Part shown: positions 40,474 to 47,467 of the stretch, one piece after another
Position numbering within the stretch: the stretch's first letter is position 1
How the letters are laid out: each line of letters starts with the position of its first letter
Source: VRUE01 sp963764365
Lineage (GTDB): Bacteria > Actinomycetota > Thermoleophilia > Solirubrobacterales > 70-9
Length of the DNA stretch: 64,000 nt
Assembly: GCA_963764365.1 (NCBI GenBank)
Contig: CAVXSI010000002.1
Span: 186,001 to 250,000 of the forward strand
Direction: 5' to 3'
The notes under the pieces: generated by a model
Seen by the model: the letters and a program-made list of their open reading frames with translations, nothing else
Database searches by the model: none
What the model was told of the DNA's origin: nothing
Translations under genes and position numbers: made by a program

Positions 40474-40613
40474 GGTGTCTGTCGACCCCGGTGGTAGCCC
40501 GGCTGACTCCCGAGTGGGAGTCCCGACGGCTTTGCGCCCCCGCCTCACAGCGGGTTTGCCTTTGGCACCGAAGCACTGGCAGATTCATCACACCGCCGTC
40601 ATCGACAGACACC
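40474..40613 (-). promoter_or_regulatory. Leader stem enclosing the riboswitch
   Basis: CGACAGACACC (plus strand 40603-40613) and GGTGTCTGTCG (40474-40484) are perfect 11-bp complements flanking the aptamer. The pairing would hold the folded aptamer as a closed domain, or compete with it, and may be the switching element controlling the downstream ribosome site. Confidence 0.55.
40489..40570 (-). promoter_or_regulatory. Cyclic-di-GMP-I riboswitch (GEMM) upstream of pilA
   Basis: On the minus strand the leader reads CCAAAGGCAAACC, then stem CGCU/GGCG capped by a GUGA tetraloop, GGGCGCAAAGCC, a GACUCCC/GGGAGUC stem, and CAGCCGGGCUACC. These are the conserved blocks of the class I c-di-GMP aptamer in order. 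P1 is closed by CGGUG (40570-40566) and CACCG (40493-40489). It ends about 70 nt before the pilA start, so c-di-GMP should control pilin expression. Confidence 0.88.
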
Positions 40614-40737
40614 GAAATTCCTCAATCCCCGAAATTAGGGCTTCGTGGAGCCAAAACTCAGGTTTACGGCGAACTACGCGCCCTCGCGGCCGGATAACCC
40701 GTAAACCACCGCACCATGAGGCGACGACCTGTCGCCG

Positions 40738-41127
40738 TCAAGCCGGCTGGACGACGGTCAGGCCTGACTCGCCCGCGGCGGCGGCAAGCCTTCGGTCGTA
40801 GGTGAAGAAGGCGCCGATCTCGTCCCGGATGCCGAGAGCGGTGGCAAGGTGGATCGCGTCGAGGCTCCGCAGGGCGGATGGCTCCAGCGATGCCGCCTCG
40901 GCAAGCACCGGCGCGTCGATCGCGAGCAGCGCGACGCCGTCCAGCCAGGCGCGGGCTTCGCGCGCATACGCGGCCCCGTAGCGTGCGCACGCACGTATCG
41001 CCTCCACGGCGAGCAGGGTGCTGGACACGTAGCCCTCCTGCCACTCGGCCAGCTCGCGCCGCAACTCGACATGCCCGCTCTGCTCGAGCACGAGCCTGGC
41101 GTAGGCCGAGCTATCGAGATATGCCAG
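40738..41127 (-). CDS. PIN-domain (VapC-family) toxin
   Basis: About 129 residues if started at the CTG at 41127 (AYLDSSAYARLVLEQSG), which restores the first catalytic Asp of the PIN fold. The nearest GTG (41091) would delete it. Other acidic residues: VEAIRACARYG (Glu), SLDAIHLATAL (Asp), FFTYDRRLAAAA (Asp). It degrades RNA in the studied family. It follows the antitoxin by about 11 bp. The start codon is uncertain because no ATG/GTG/TTG precedes the conserved N-terminus in this frame. Confidence 0.75.
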   Translation of the reverse strand: MAYLDSSAYARLVLEQSGHVELRRELAEWQEGYVSSTLLAVEAIRACARYGAAYAREARAWLDGVALLAIDAPVLAEAASLEPSALRSLDAIHLATALGIRDEIGAFFTYDRRLAAAAGESGLTVVQPA

Positions 41128-41138
41128 GCGCCGGAGCG

Positions 41139-41420
41139 CTATAAACGCTCCTCGCGCAATTCGTCGAGCACCTGCTCGACGGGCGGGCCCTTGGCCGGCG
41201 GCAATGTCGAACTCTCGACGAGTGCGAGCAGATTGCCGCGCGGCATCGTCGCGCCCCGCTCGGCGACAAGCCGGGCGATCGGCGAGTCGGCCGGCCCGCT
41301 CGGCGTCAGTCGCGCGACCTCCCTCCCCCGCTCGGTCACCACGAAGCTCTCCCCCTCCTTGACCTGAGCCAGGTAGCGAGAAAGGTTCTGTCGCAACTCA
41401 CGCACGCCGACAGGCTCCAT
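41139..41420 (-). CDS. Phd/YefM-type antitoxin paired with the PIN toxin
   Basis: 93 residues from the ATG at 41420. GVRELRQNLSRYLAQVKEGESFVVTERGREVARLTP is the Phd/YefM DNA-binding domain used by many VapB proteins. The C-terminal part is toxin-binding. An open frame continues upstream into the JAMM gene region, but the conserved domain begins here. Its start is 5 bp from the stop of the JAMM gene, so it may be transcribed from the same operon end. Confidence 0.82.
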   Translation of the reverse strand: MEPVGVRELRQNLSRYLAQVKEGESFVVTERGREVARLTPSGPADSPIARLVAERGATMPRGNLLALVESSTLPPAKGPPVEQVLDELREERL

Positions 41421-41425
41421 GTGCG

Positions 41426-42145
41426 TCAGGGTAGCACCTGACTGTCGCCTTCGCCACCGCTCCGTTCCTGCTTCGGCGGCTGCGACGGAGTGGCCTTCGA
41501 GGGGGCGGCCCGGTCGGATCGCGCCGCCGGCCGGGCTCCGGAATCGGAGGTGCCGCCGCCGTTGAAGAACGCCATCCAGATCAGGACGCCGGCCAGCATG
41601 CCGAGCAGCCAGTAGACGGCGAGCGTGCCGCGCGACGGGCCCGGCGGCTCCGGGCTCGCCAATGCCCGCTCGATCTCCTCCGGGCGCTCTCCCGGTCGCA
41701 TGGTCAGCTCCTCGCCCGCCTTCACCACCTCCCCGTCGCGCCAGACGAAGAGGCCCTCGCTGCCGGCGTGCGGATCGACGACGATCGCGATCTGCTCGGG
41801 ACGGGCGAAGAAGTTGCGATGGATGAAGAGGTCGTGCTCGGAGAGGAAGATCCCGAAGCCGGGATGGCTGTGGTACCAGCCGAGGATCTCCTCGCCCGGA
41901 TGGTCGCGATCCAGGGTCGCGTGGATCGCGGACCACGCCTCGTGGGTGAAGGTGACGCGACTGCGCGCGCCATCGGCCGCGAGCGCGGGGATGATGCTGG
42001 TCACCAGCGGGCTGCCGTCCGCGCGCAGACGGCCGACCAGGACTCCTCCGACCTCGGCGTGCAGGCTGGAGAAGACATGTTCGTAGATCTGCTCGCGCAC
42101 CCCCGACACGACGTAGGGCCCACCCGGGATCGACTGCTCAGCCAT
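41426..42145 (-). CDS. JAMM (MPN+) isopeptidase-like protein with membrane anchor
   Basis: 239 residues. Zinc-peptidase of the JAMM family: Glu31 in AEVGGVLVG and HSHPGFGIFLSEHD giving His92, His94, Ser102 and Asp105, the full H-x-H-P-x6-S-x2-D signature. One membrane helix (about 175-197, YWLLGMLAGVLIWMAFF) and a Ser/Pro-rich tail follow, so the catalytic domain is probably cytoplasmic and tethered. It overlaps the E1 gene by 8 bp. In related bacterial systems JAMM proteins process or remove ubiquitin-like proteins. Confidence 0.88.
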   Translation of the reverse strand: MAEQSIPGGPYVVSGVREQIYEHVFSSLHAEVGGVLVGRLRADGSPLVTSIIPALAADGARSRVTFTHEAWSAIHATLDRDHPGEEILGWYHSHPGFGIFLSEHDLFIHRNFFARPEQIAIVVDPHAGSEGLFVWRDGEVVKAGEELTMRPGERPEEIERALASPEPPGPSRGTLAVYWLLGMLAGVLIWMAFFNGGGTSDSGARPAARSDRAAPSKATPSQPPKQERSGGEGDSQVLP

Positions 42146-43340
42146 CGATCGCCTCCAGCCGCTCGAACGGATCGGCGTCGCCGTCGAGCACGAAGTGCGT
42201 GCGAGCCCCGTCCGCGGTGCGGGCGGTGATCACGTCGAACGGCCACAGCCCGATTTCCGCCGCGCTGCGACCGAGCAGCCACTCGTCCCCCGGCTCGACC
42301 ACATGGGTCGGCTCGACCCGCCGCTCCGATCCGCAGCCGGGGCAGAGGGCATCGGCGGCCGTCAACGTCTCGATCGGGCGGCCGACCGTCGTCCTCTCGC
42401 CGCACTGCGCGCAGACCAGGGCACGCACCAGCTCGTGCTCGAGGTCGAGGACGGCGCCGGCGCCGAGATCGGCCTGCGCCTCCCCGAGCAGCTCCGCCAG
42501 CGGCCGGTCGCGCCCGAAGGCGGCGCCGGCCGCCAGGTCGTAGGTGTCGTGGCTGATGCAGTCGTCGCGGCGCCCGTAGGTCACCACGTAGGAGTCGTGG
42601 GTGAGGCCGTTGAAGGCGAAGCCACGACCGGCGAAGTCGGCGGCGAGCGAGTCGCGGTGAAGCAGTTTGATCGCCTCCTGCACCTGTAGGCCCGCGATCA
42701 CCGAGGCCGACGTCGCGGTGGTCGGGACCTTGCCTTCGAGCATCTGGTCCCGGGTCAGCAGCGAGCATGCCTTGCGCGCCGCGAGCAGCTTGTGGTCCTC
42801 CTCGTTCATCGTGCACTCGTAGCAGGCCGAATCGGGCGGGACGAAGACCCGCATCATCCCCATCAGGCCCTCGATCGCGCCGTCGACCCAGGGAGTGCCC
42901 GCTTTCCAGCAGGCCTGGTTGATGTGCAGGCGCGCCTCGCGGTTGTCGAGCCCGCCCAGCACCACGTCGCAGTGGGCGATCAGCCCCGGCGAAGCCGCCA
43001 GCCGCGCGTCGGCGACGACCGGGATCGCGCGGATCTCGGAGTTGAGCTCGGCGGCCCGGCGGGCGACGACCGTCGCCTTGTCGGCCCCCTCGTCGCCCTC
43101 GCGGAAGAGGACGCAGCGCGACAGGTTGGAGTTCTCGACCTGGTCCATGTCGAGGACGACGATCGTCCCTACCCCGGCCAGGGCGAGGTTCTTGGTCAGC
43201 TCGTTGCCCAGCGCCCCCGCCCCGATGACCAGCACCGAGGCCCCGGCAAGGCGCTCCTGGTCCCACCAGGTGATCAGCGATTGGCGGTGGTAGCGGCCGT
43301 CGTCGAACTCGACCGCGAGCCGCTGGCTCGGCGCCGGCAT
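42138..43340 (-). CDS. E1-like (ThiF/MoeB superfamily) activating enzyme
   Basis: 400 residues. ATP-binding Rossmann motif SVLVIGAGALGNELTKNLALAG (about 35-56), adenylation residues in DMDQVENSNLSRCVLF (about 64-79), VVLGGLDNREAR, and the crossover loop KVPTTATSASVIAGLQVQEA. CxxC pairs are at 173/176 and 310/313 with 333/336, the latter a C-terminal zinc ribbon. A thioester Cys is not obvious; Cys192 is a candidate. It should adenylate the C-terminus of the ubiquitin-like protein encoded 6 bp upstream and pass it to the E2-like protein. Confidence 0.88.
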   Translation of the reverse strand: MPAPSQRLAVEFDDGRYHRQSLITWWDQERLAGASVLVIGAGALGNELTKNLALAGVGTIVVLDMDQVENSNLSRCVLFREGDEGADKATVVARRAAELNSEIRAIPVVADARLAASPGLIAHCDVVLGGLDNREARLHINQACWKAGTPWVDGAIEGLMGMMRVFVPPDSACYECTMNEEDHKLLAARKACSLLTRDQMLEGKVPTTATSASVIAGLQVQEAIKLLHRDSLAADFAGRGFAFNGLTHDSYVVTYGRRDDCISHDTYDLAAGAAFGRDRPLAELLGEAQADLGAGAVLDLEHELVRALVCAQCGERTTVGRPIETLTAADALCPGCGSERRVEPTHVVEPGDEWLLGRSAAEIGLWPFDVITARTADGARTHFVLDGDADPFERLEAIDG

Positions 43341-43346
43341 CCGGCC

Positions 43347-43607
43347 CTAGCCCGCGGTGATCTCTGCCACCAGCCGCAGCACGTCGCCGTCTTTGACACC
43401 GGCCTGCTCGAGGCTTTCGTTGTCGTCGATCTGGCGCCCCGACTGCTTGTGGTGGAACTTGTAGGACAGTGGCTGGTTGTCCGGGCCGACCGGCGGCAGG
43501 CTCATCAACTCGACCAGCCTGGCGATGATCCGCCCCGAGGCGGCGTCGCCCGGGACGCTGGCCTCCTCGGTCTTGTTACCGGTCGCATCGACAACGGTGA
43601 TGTCCAC
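43347..43607 (-). CDS. Ubiquitin-like protein, YukD/EsaB-type fold
   Basis: 86 residues: ITVVDATGNKTEEASVPGDAA, RIIARLVELMSLPP, YKFHHKQSGRQIDDNESLEQAGVKDGDVLRLVAEI, the strand-helix-strand order and DGD.LRL ending of beta-grasp ubiquitin-like proteins. It ends ...EITAG, so a Gly is already C-terminal and no processing would be needed for adenylation; a di-Gly is lacking. It lies between the FHA and E1 genes. YukD relatives occur in type VII secretion loci, but no EccC or WXG100 gene is here. Confidence 0.85.
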   Translation of the reverse strand: MDITVVDATGNKTEEASVPGDAASGRIIARLVELMSLPPVGPDNQPLSYKFHHKQSGRQIDDNESLEQAGVKDGDVLRLVAEITAG

Positions 43608-43654
43608 TGTTTACCCCCATCGCTTTCGTTTCTGGCTTTTCGATTCCGGTCCGC

Positions 43655-44743
43655 TCATCGGCCCATCTGACGCTCCCTGTACTGCAGCGCCGTGCCGCCG
43701 ACTTCGACCGTGTCGCCGGCGCGGAGCCAGTGGCTGGTCACCGGCGCGCCGTTGATCCCCACCGCGTTGCCCTCGTAGGCGGTGATCGAGTAACGGCCGC
43801 CGCGGTCGTCGATGCGGCAGTGGAACGGGGCGACCTGCGAGTCCTTGATCAGGGTTATCTCGCACTTCGGCGCGCTGCCGAGGTTGGTCACCTGGTGGTA
43901 GACGATGAACTCCTTGCCGAGCATCCCGCCCCGCACGACCTTCAGCCAGGCCTGGCGGCGCGCGACCTCGACCAGCCCGATCGCGACGCCGATCCCCACG
44001 CCGACGACGCCGAACCCGATCAGCTGCGCCGTCGCTTCGTCTTCGACGTGGAGCCCCGCGTAGTGGAAGGCGAGACCTCCGAGCGCACCGCCGACAACTC
44101 CGCCGATAACTCCGTTGATCGCCTTGCGAGGGGCGCGCTTGGCGACCCCGAGCGAGACCCCGACCCCGGCGCCGAAGATCGCCCAAGCCAGCGCCCTCGC
44201 GAGATAGAACTTCGCGCTCGAGTAGACGTCCCCCAGTTCGGAGAGGTTTTCGACGTTCTCGTAGATGTTCTTGACCATGTGTTCGAAGATCAGCTGGGCC
44301 ACGGCCCCCGAGGCGGCGCCCCCGATCGCGCCCAGCACGAGGCCGACCACCGCCGAGCGCGCCGCCGCTTCCCAGACCCCCGACCTCGCGTCTTCCCAGG
44401 CGGCGAATACGGCGGCGAAGACGGCTCCGAAGACGGCGACCTCGCGCGCCACCAGGCCGACCACGTCGGTCGTCAGCGGCGGGTGGGCGAAGAACAGCCG
44501 GAACGCCGCCCACCCCGCCAGCCCGGCGACGGCCGCGGCGGCGACGCTGTTCGGCAGGGTGCCGCCGAAGCCCAGCGACGTCCCGCCGACGGCGACCGGC
44601 GTCGGCTGCGGCCGCACGCCCTCGATCGACGGCAGCGGCGCCTGCATCGCCTGGGTCGGGGGGTCGTCGGTGGACCCGGCGGCGGCAGGATCCGGAGGAA
44701 GATCCTCCGAATTGATCACCAGGCGTTTGCTCTCTTCGGTCAT
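43655..44743 (-). CDS. Polytopic membrane protein with C-terminal FHA domain
   Basis: 362 residues. The N-terminal 60 are disordered and contain PPTQAMQ, a possible phospho-Thr site. About six membrane helices follow (about 65-255), Gly/Ala-rich, then a cytoplasmic FHA domain (about 275-362): EFIVYHQVTNLGSAPKCEITL, PFHCRIDDRGGRYSITAYEGN, VGINGAPVTSHWLRAGDTVEVGGTALQYR. FHA domains bind phospho-Thr; a Ser/Thr kinase is encoded 7 kb away. It overlaps the E2 stop as ATGA. Confidence 0.82.
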   Translation of the reverse strand: MTEESKRLVINSEDLPPDPAAAGSTDDPPTQAMQAPLPSIEGVRPQPTPVAVGGTSLGFGGTLPNSVAAAAVAGLAGWAAFRLFFAHPPLTTDVVGLVAREVAVFGAVFAAVFAAWEDARSGVWEAAARSAVVGLVLGAIGGAASGAVAQLIFEHMVKNIYENVENLSELGDVYSSAKFYLARALAWAIFGAGVGVSLGVAKRAPRKAINGVIGGVVGGALGGLAFHYAGLHVEDEATAQLIGFGVVGVGIGVAIGLVEVARRQAWLKVVRGGMLGKEFIVYHQVTNLGSAPKCEITLIKDSQVAPFHCRIDDRGGRYSITAYEGNAVGINGAPVTSHWLRAGDTVEVGGTALQYRERQMGR

Positions 44744-45240
44744 GGTCCTCCGCTCTTCCCGGAAATCTCCACCTCGACCTCGGGGCGCCCGAGCTCGACG
44801 TCCCCGATCGGGAACAGCTCCGGGTGCTGCTCGGCCCAGTAGGCGGCGGTCGAGTCGAGCGGGCTCTTCGTGTTGTAGATCCGGTACTGGATCATCGCGC
44901 CGATCTTCGCGACGACGTCGGAGAGCGACTCGCCCGCCGACCAGTAGTCGTTGATGCAGTAGTGGGCCGCGATGTTGGGGTGGAAGACCGGGGTCAGCGG
45001 CACGCAGTACGGCTGTTCGCGCGGGTAGCCGGCGGGCAGGTGGACTTCGACCCGGTGCGTCTCCAAGCGCACGGGGGTGTCGCCTTCGAGGGCCAGCCCT
45101 GGGATCCGGTACTCGATCCGGTACACCTCCGGGGGCAGGCTGCCGACCGGCTCGATCTGGACCTGCGGGTGCCCCGAGAAGTCGGCCCTCAGGGCCTCGT
45201 GGTCGGACGCCAGCCGGCGCAGGCGGGGGCTGGTCGTCAC
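44740..45240 (-). CDS. E2-like (UBC-fold) conjugating protein
   Basis: 166 residues from a GTG overlapping the GH3 stop (GTGA). It follows E2 topology: helix PRLRRLASDHEALRADF, strands VYRIEYRIPGLA and HRVEVHLPAGYPREQPY, then TPVFHPNI with the HPN motif (87-89) and AHYCINDYWSAGESLSDVV with the catalytic Cys95 at the canonical distance, then YRIYNTKSPLDSTAAYW. This is a clear bacterial ubiquitin-conjugating-like protein. It should receive the ubiquitin-like protein from the E1 two genes down. Confidence 0.86.
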   Translation of the reverse strand: MTTSPRLRRLASDHEALRADFSGHPQVQIEPVGSLPPEVYRIEYRIPGLALEGDTPVRLETHRVEVHLPAGYPREQPYCVPLTPVFHPNIAAHYCINDYWSAGESLSDVVAKIGAMIQYRIYNTKSPLDSTAAYWAEQHPELFPIGDVELGRPEVEVEISGKSGGP

Positions 45241-46424
45241 CGGCCGAACCTCTGCTTCGCGCGGACGATGCGTTCGTAGGATGCCGTCAGGTCCTGTTCG
45301 GAGATCCGGGCTTCTTCGGCCGCCCTCAGGACCGCGTCGTGGGCGGGGTGGAGCCATTCCGGGCCCACGATCATGAGGATGTCGACGCCGGCCTCGGCCG
45401 ACTCGGTCGCCGCAGTAGCGATCGGCAGCGATGCTTCGACGCCTTTGCTGCTCAGGTCGTCGCTGATCGCCAGGCCCTGGAACCCCAGCCGATGCCGGAG
45501 CAGACCGGTGACGACCTTCCGCGACCAGGCCGCGCCGTGGCTCGGGTCGAGTCGCGTGTAGATCGCGGTCGAGAGCATGATCGCCGGGATGCCGCGGCCG
45601 ATCAGGGCCTTGTACGGCTTCAGCGAGCTGCCCAGGCCCGCTTCGACGACGCTTCGTCCTTCGTCGGTGTTGGTCGAAGCGCTGCCGAGGCCGGGGAAGT
45701 GCTTGGCGACCGCCATCGCGCGCACCTGGCCGAGGCCGCCGGCAAAGGCCGCAGCGACGCGGGTCACCGCGCCGGGGTGCGCGGAGATCGTCCGCCCCTG
45801 TTCGGCGATGAAAGAGCCCGGCAGGCCGAGGTCGACGACAGGTGCGAGGTCGACGTCGATCCCGTAGCGGCGCAGGAAGAACCCCGTCCGCTGCCCTTCC
45901 GTAAGGGCGGTTTGCGCCGAGAGCTTCGACAGCGGCTTCGGCGGCGCACCGTCGAACCGCTTCACCGCGCCCTCCTGGTCGGTGGCGATCAGCAGCGGCG
46001 GATTGCCGCCCGCCGCCGCCGCATGCTGGAGCTTGGCGACCGCGGCGCCGGTCGCCGACGGCGAGGCGCCTTCCGGGAACAGCACCACCCCGCCGATTTC
46101 GCCTCGGCGCGCGTCCCCCAGCAGAGCCGGCGTCGGCGCTACGCCCCTCAGCCCGACCATGAAGCGCTGCCCGACCATGCGGGCGACCGAGGGCAGCTGC
46201 CTTCGTTCCACCGGCGGCGACTCGTCCTCCCGCTTCGGCCGCCGCCTGACGGCGCCCGCCTCGCCACCGGCCCGGAGCGGGCGAAGCTCGTGACCCTTCC
46301 CGGTGGCGGCCGAGCCGCTGCCGCTTCCGATCACGAGGATCAGCAGGATCGCCGTAACGGCGGCGCCGCCGAGGAACAGGGCCAGGGCCGCCGGCCAGGG
46401 AACTTCGCGCAGCTCGTCTAGCAC
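45237..46424 (-). CDS. Membrane-anchored glycoside hydrolase family 3 (NagZ-like)
   Basis: 395 residues from a GTG at 46424, overlapping the RING gene by 7 bp (an ATG at 46460 is possible). One N-terminal membrane helix (about 13-36), then a GH3 TIM barrel: GGVVLFPEGA, LLIATDQEGAVKRF, VVDLGLPGSFIAEQGR, MAVAKHFPGLGSAS (the KHFPG motif), nucleophile Asp in GLAISDDLSSKGV. It likely faces outside and hydrolyses beta-N-acetylglucosaminides such as cell-wall sugars. Its place in a ubiquitin-like operon is unexpected. Confidence 0.85.
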   Translation of the reverse strand: MLDELREVPWPAALALFLGGAAVTAILLILVIGSGSGSAATGKGHELRPLRAGGEAGAVRRRPKREDESPPVERRQLPSVARMVGQRFMVGLRGVAPTPALLGDARRGEIGGVVLFPEGASPSATGAAVAKLQHAAAAGGNPPLLIATDQEGAVKRFDGAPPKPLSKLSAQTALTEGQRTGFFLRRYGIDVDLAPVVDLGLPGSFIAEQGRTISAHPGAVTRVAAAFAGGLGQVRAMAVAKHFPGLGSASTNTDEGRSVVEAGLGSSLKPYKALIGRGIPAIMLSTAIYTRLDPSHGAAWSRKVVTGLLRHRLGFQGLAISDDLSSKGVEASLPIATAATESAEAGVDILMIVGPEWLHPAHDAVLRAAEEARISEQDLTASYERIVRAKQRFGR

Positions 46425-47362
46425 GGTTCTTTTTCCAGCTTCGCGGCGCTGATCTGCCATTCGCCGTACACCTTGCTCATTTCCCAGTAGCCGGACCAGT
46501 CGTTGCAGCCGGTCGCCACTGCGTGGGTCTGGAAGTTGACGATCGTCGCCTGTGCCGAATGGGAATCGGCCAGCGACGTTTCCACGCTGAGGTTGAAGCT
46601 CTGCAGCCCGTCTTCTTCCTGCGCTTCGGTCCAGGCCGACTCGCCGCCGGCGGATTCCTGCTCGCTCGCCGTCAGGTCGTAGAAGGCGGCGCTGTAGTTG
46701 CCGTATGCGAGACGGTGAAAGTGCGCCCTCAGGGCCTGCTGGATCTGGCTCTGCGCGTCCTGGGCGGGACTGGGCGAACCGGCTTCTTCGGATTCTTCTT
46801 CCGACGCTTCTTCGTATTCGGATTCTTCTTCCGGCGCTTCTTCGTATTCACCTTCGGTGAATTCACCCGATTCCGACGCGGTTTCCGAGGCGACGGTGAC
46901 CGTTTCGGACGGGTGTTCTTCGTGCTTGGTGAGGACGATCGCGGCGGCGGTGGCCCCTCCGAGCAGGATGATCGCCACCGCAAGCACCGGCACCCACCTC
47001 GCGGGCGAGGGCCCTTTTCGCGGCGGCGGCGGATCGCCCGGAGGCGGTGGCGGCAGCCCCACCTTCTGCGTCGGCGCGGTGGACGGGTCCGGCGTCGAGA
47101 CCGGCGGCAGGGGGGGAGCTGCGGGGGTCAGCTCGGGCTCCGGCTCGACCGGTTGAACCTCCTGCTGAGACGCGTCCTCACGGGACGGACCGCCGGCGCA
47201 GAGCGCCACCGCGCAGCCGCCGTTCTCCTCCCAGCAGTCGTCGTGGTGTACCGCCTTGCAGACCGGGCAGGCGATCACCGTCACGCCCTTCTCGAGACCG
47301 AACCGGCAGTACGGACAGGTACGACCGACCATCTCTGATGTCACAGGGGTTCCGGTGGTCAT
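46418..47362 (-). CDS. RING-type zinc-finger membrane protein (putative E3-like)
   Basis: 314 residues; a GGGAGGAGG ribosome site precedes the ATG. N-terminal treble clef: TCPYCRFGLEKG, ACPVCKAVHHDDCW, then Cys50 and Cys55, giving C-x2-C-x12-C-x2-C-x3-HH-x2-C-W-x6-C-x4-C, the pattern of prokaryotic RING fingers. Pro-rich linker, one membrane helix (about 120-143, WVPVLAVAIILLGGATAAAIVL), an acidic Glu/Ser/Tyr stretch, and an extracellular C-terminal domain (IQQALRAHFHRLAYGNYSAAFYDL) of NTF2-like appearance. First gene of the ubiquitin-like operon after the ABC gene. Confidence 0.8.
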   Translation of the reverse strand: MTTGTPVTSEMVGRTCPYCRFGLEKGVTVIACPVCKAVHHDDCWEENGGCAVALCAGGPSREDASQQEVQPVEPEPELTPAAPPLPPVSTPDPSTAPTQKVGLPPPPPGDPPPPRKGPSPARWVPVLAVAIILLGGATAAAIVLTKHEEHPSETVTVASETASESGEFTEGEYEEAPEEESEYEEASEEESEEAGSPSPAQDAQSQIQQALRAHFHRLAYGNYSAAFYDLTASEQESAGGESAWTEAQEEDGLQSFNLSVETSLADSHSAQATIVNFQTHAVATGCNDWSGYWEMSKVYGEWQISAAKLEKEPC

Positions 47363-47467
47363 GTATTCAGCCTCCTCCCAAAGGCTTGAGCCGCGGCGAT
47401 GTTATATACGAAATTCGACCGGACAGCGGTCCACCGCCGGCTGACCCCAGGCACGTCGCCGACCTGC

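Noticed and set aside
43347..43607. Type VII secretion (ESX/Yuk) locus because of the YukD-like protein
   Set aside because: No EccC/EssC ATPase, EccB/D or WXG100 genes are nearby.
41426..46424. Type II CBASS
   Set aside because: No CD-NTase or effector gene; E1 and E2 are separate proteins rather than a Cap2 fusion.
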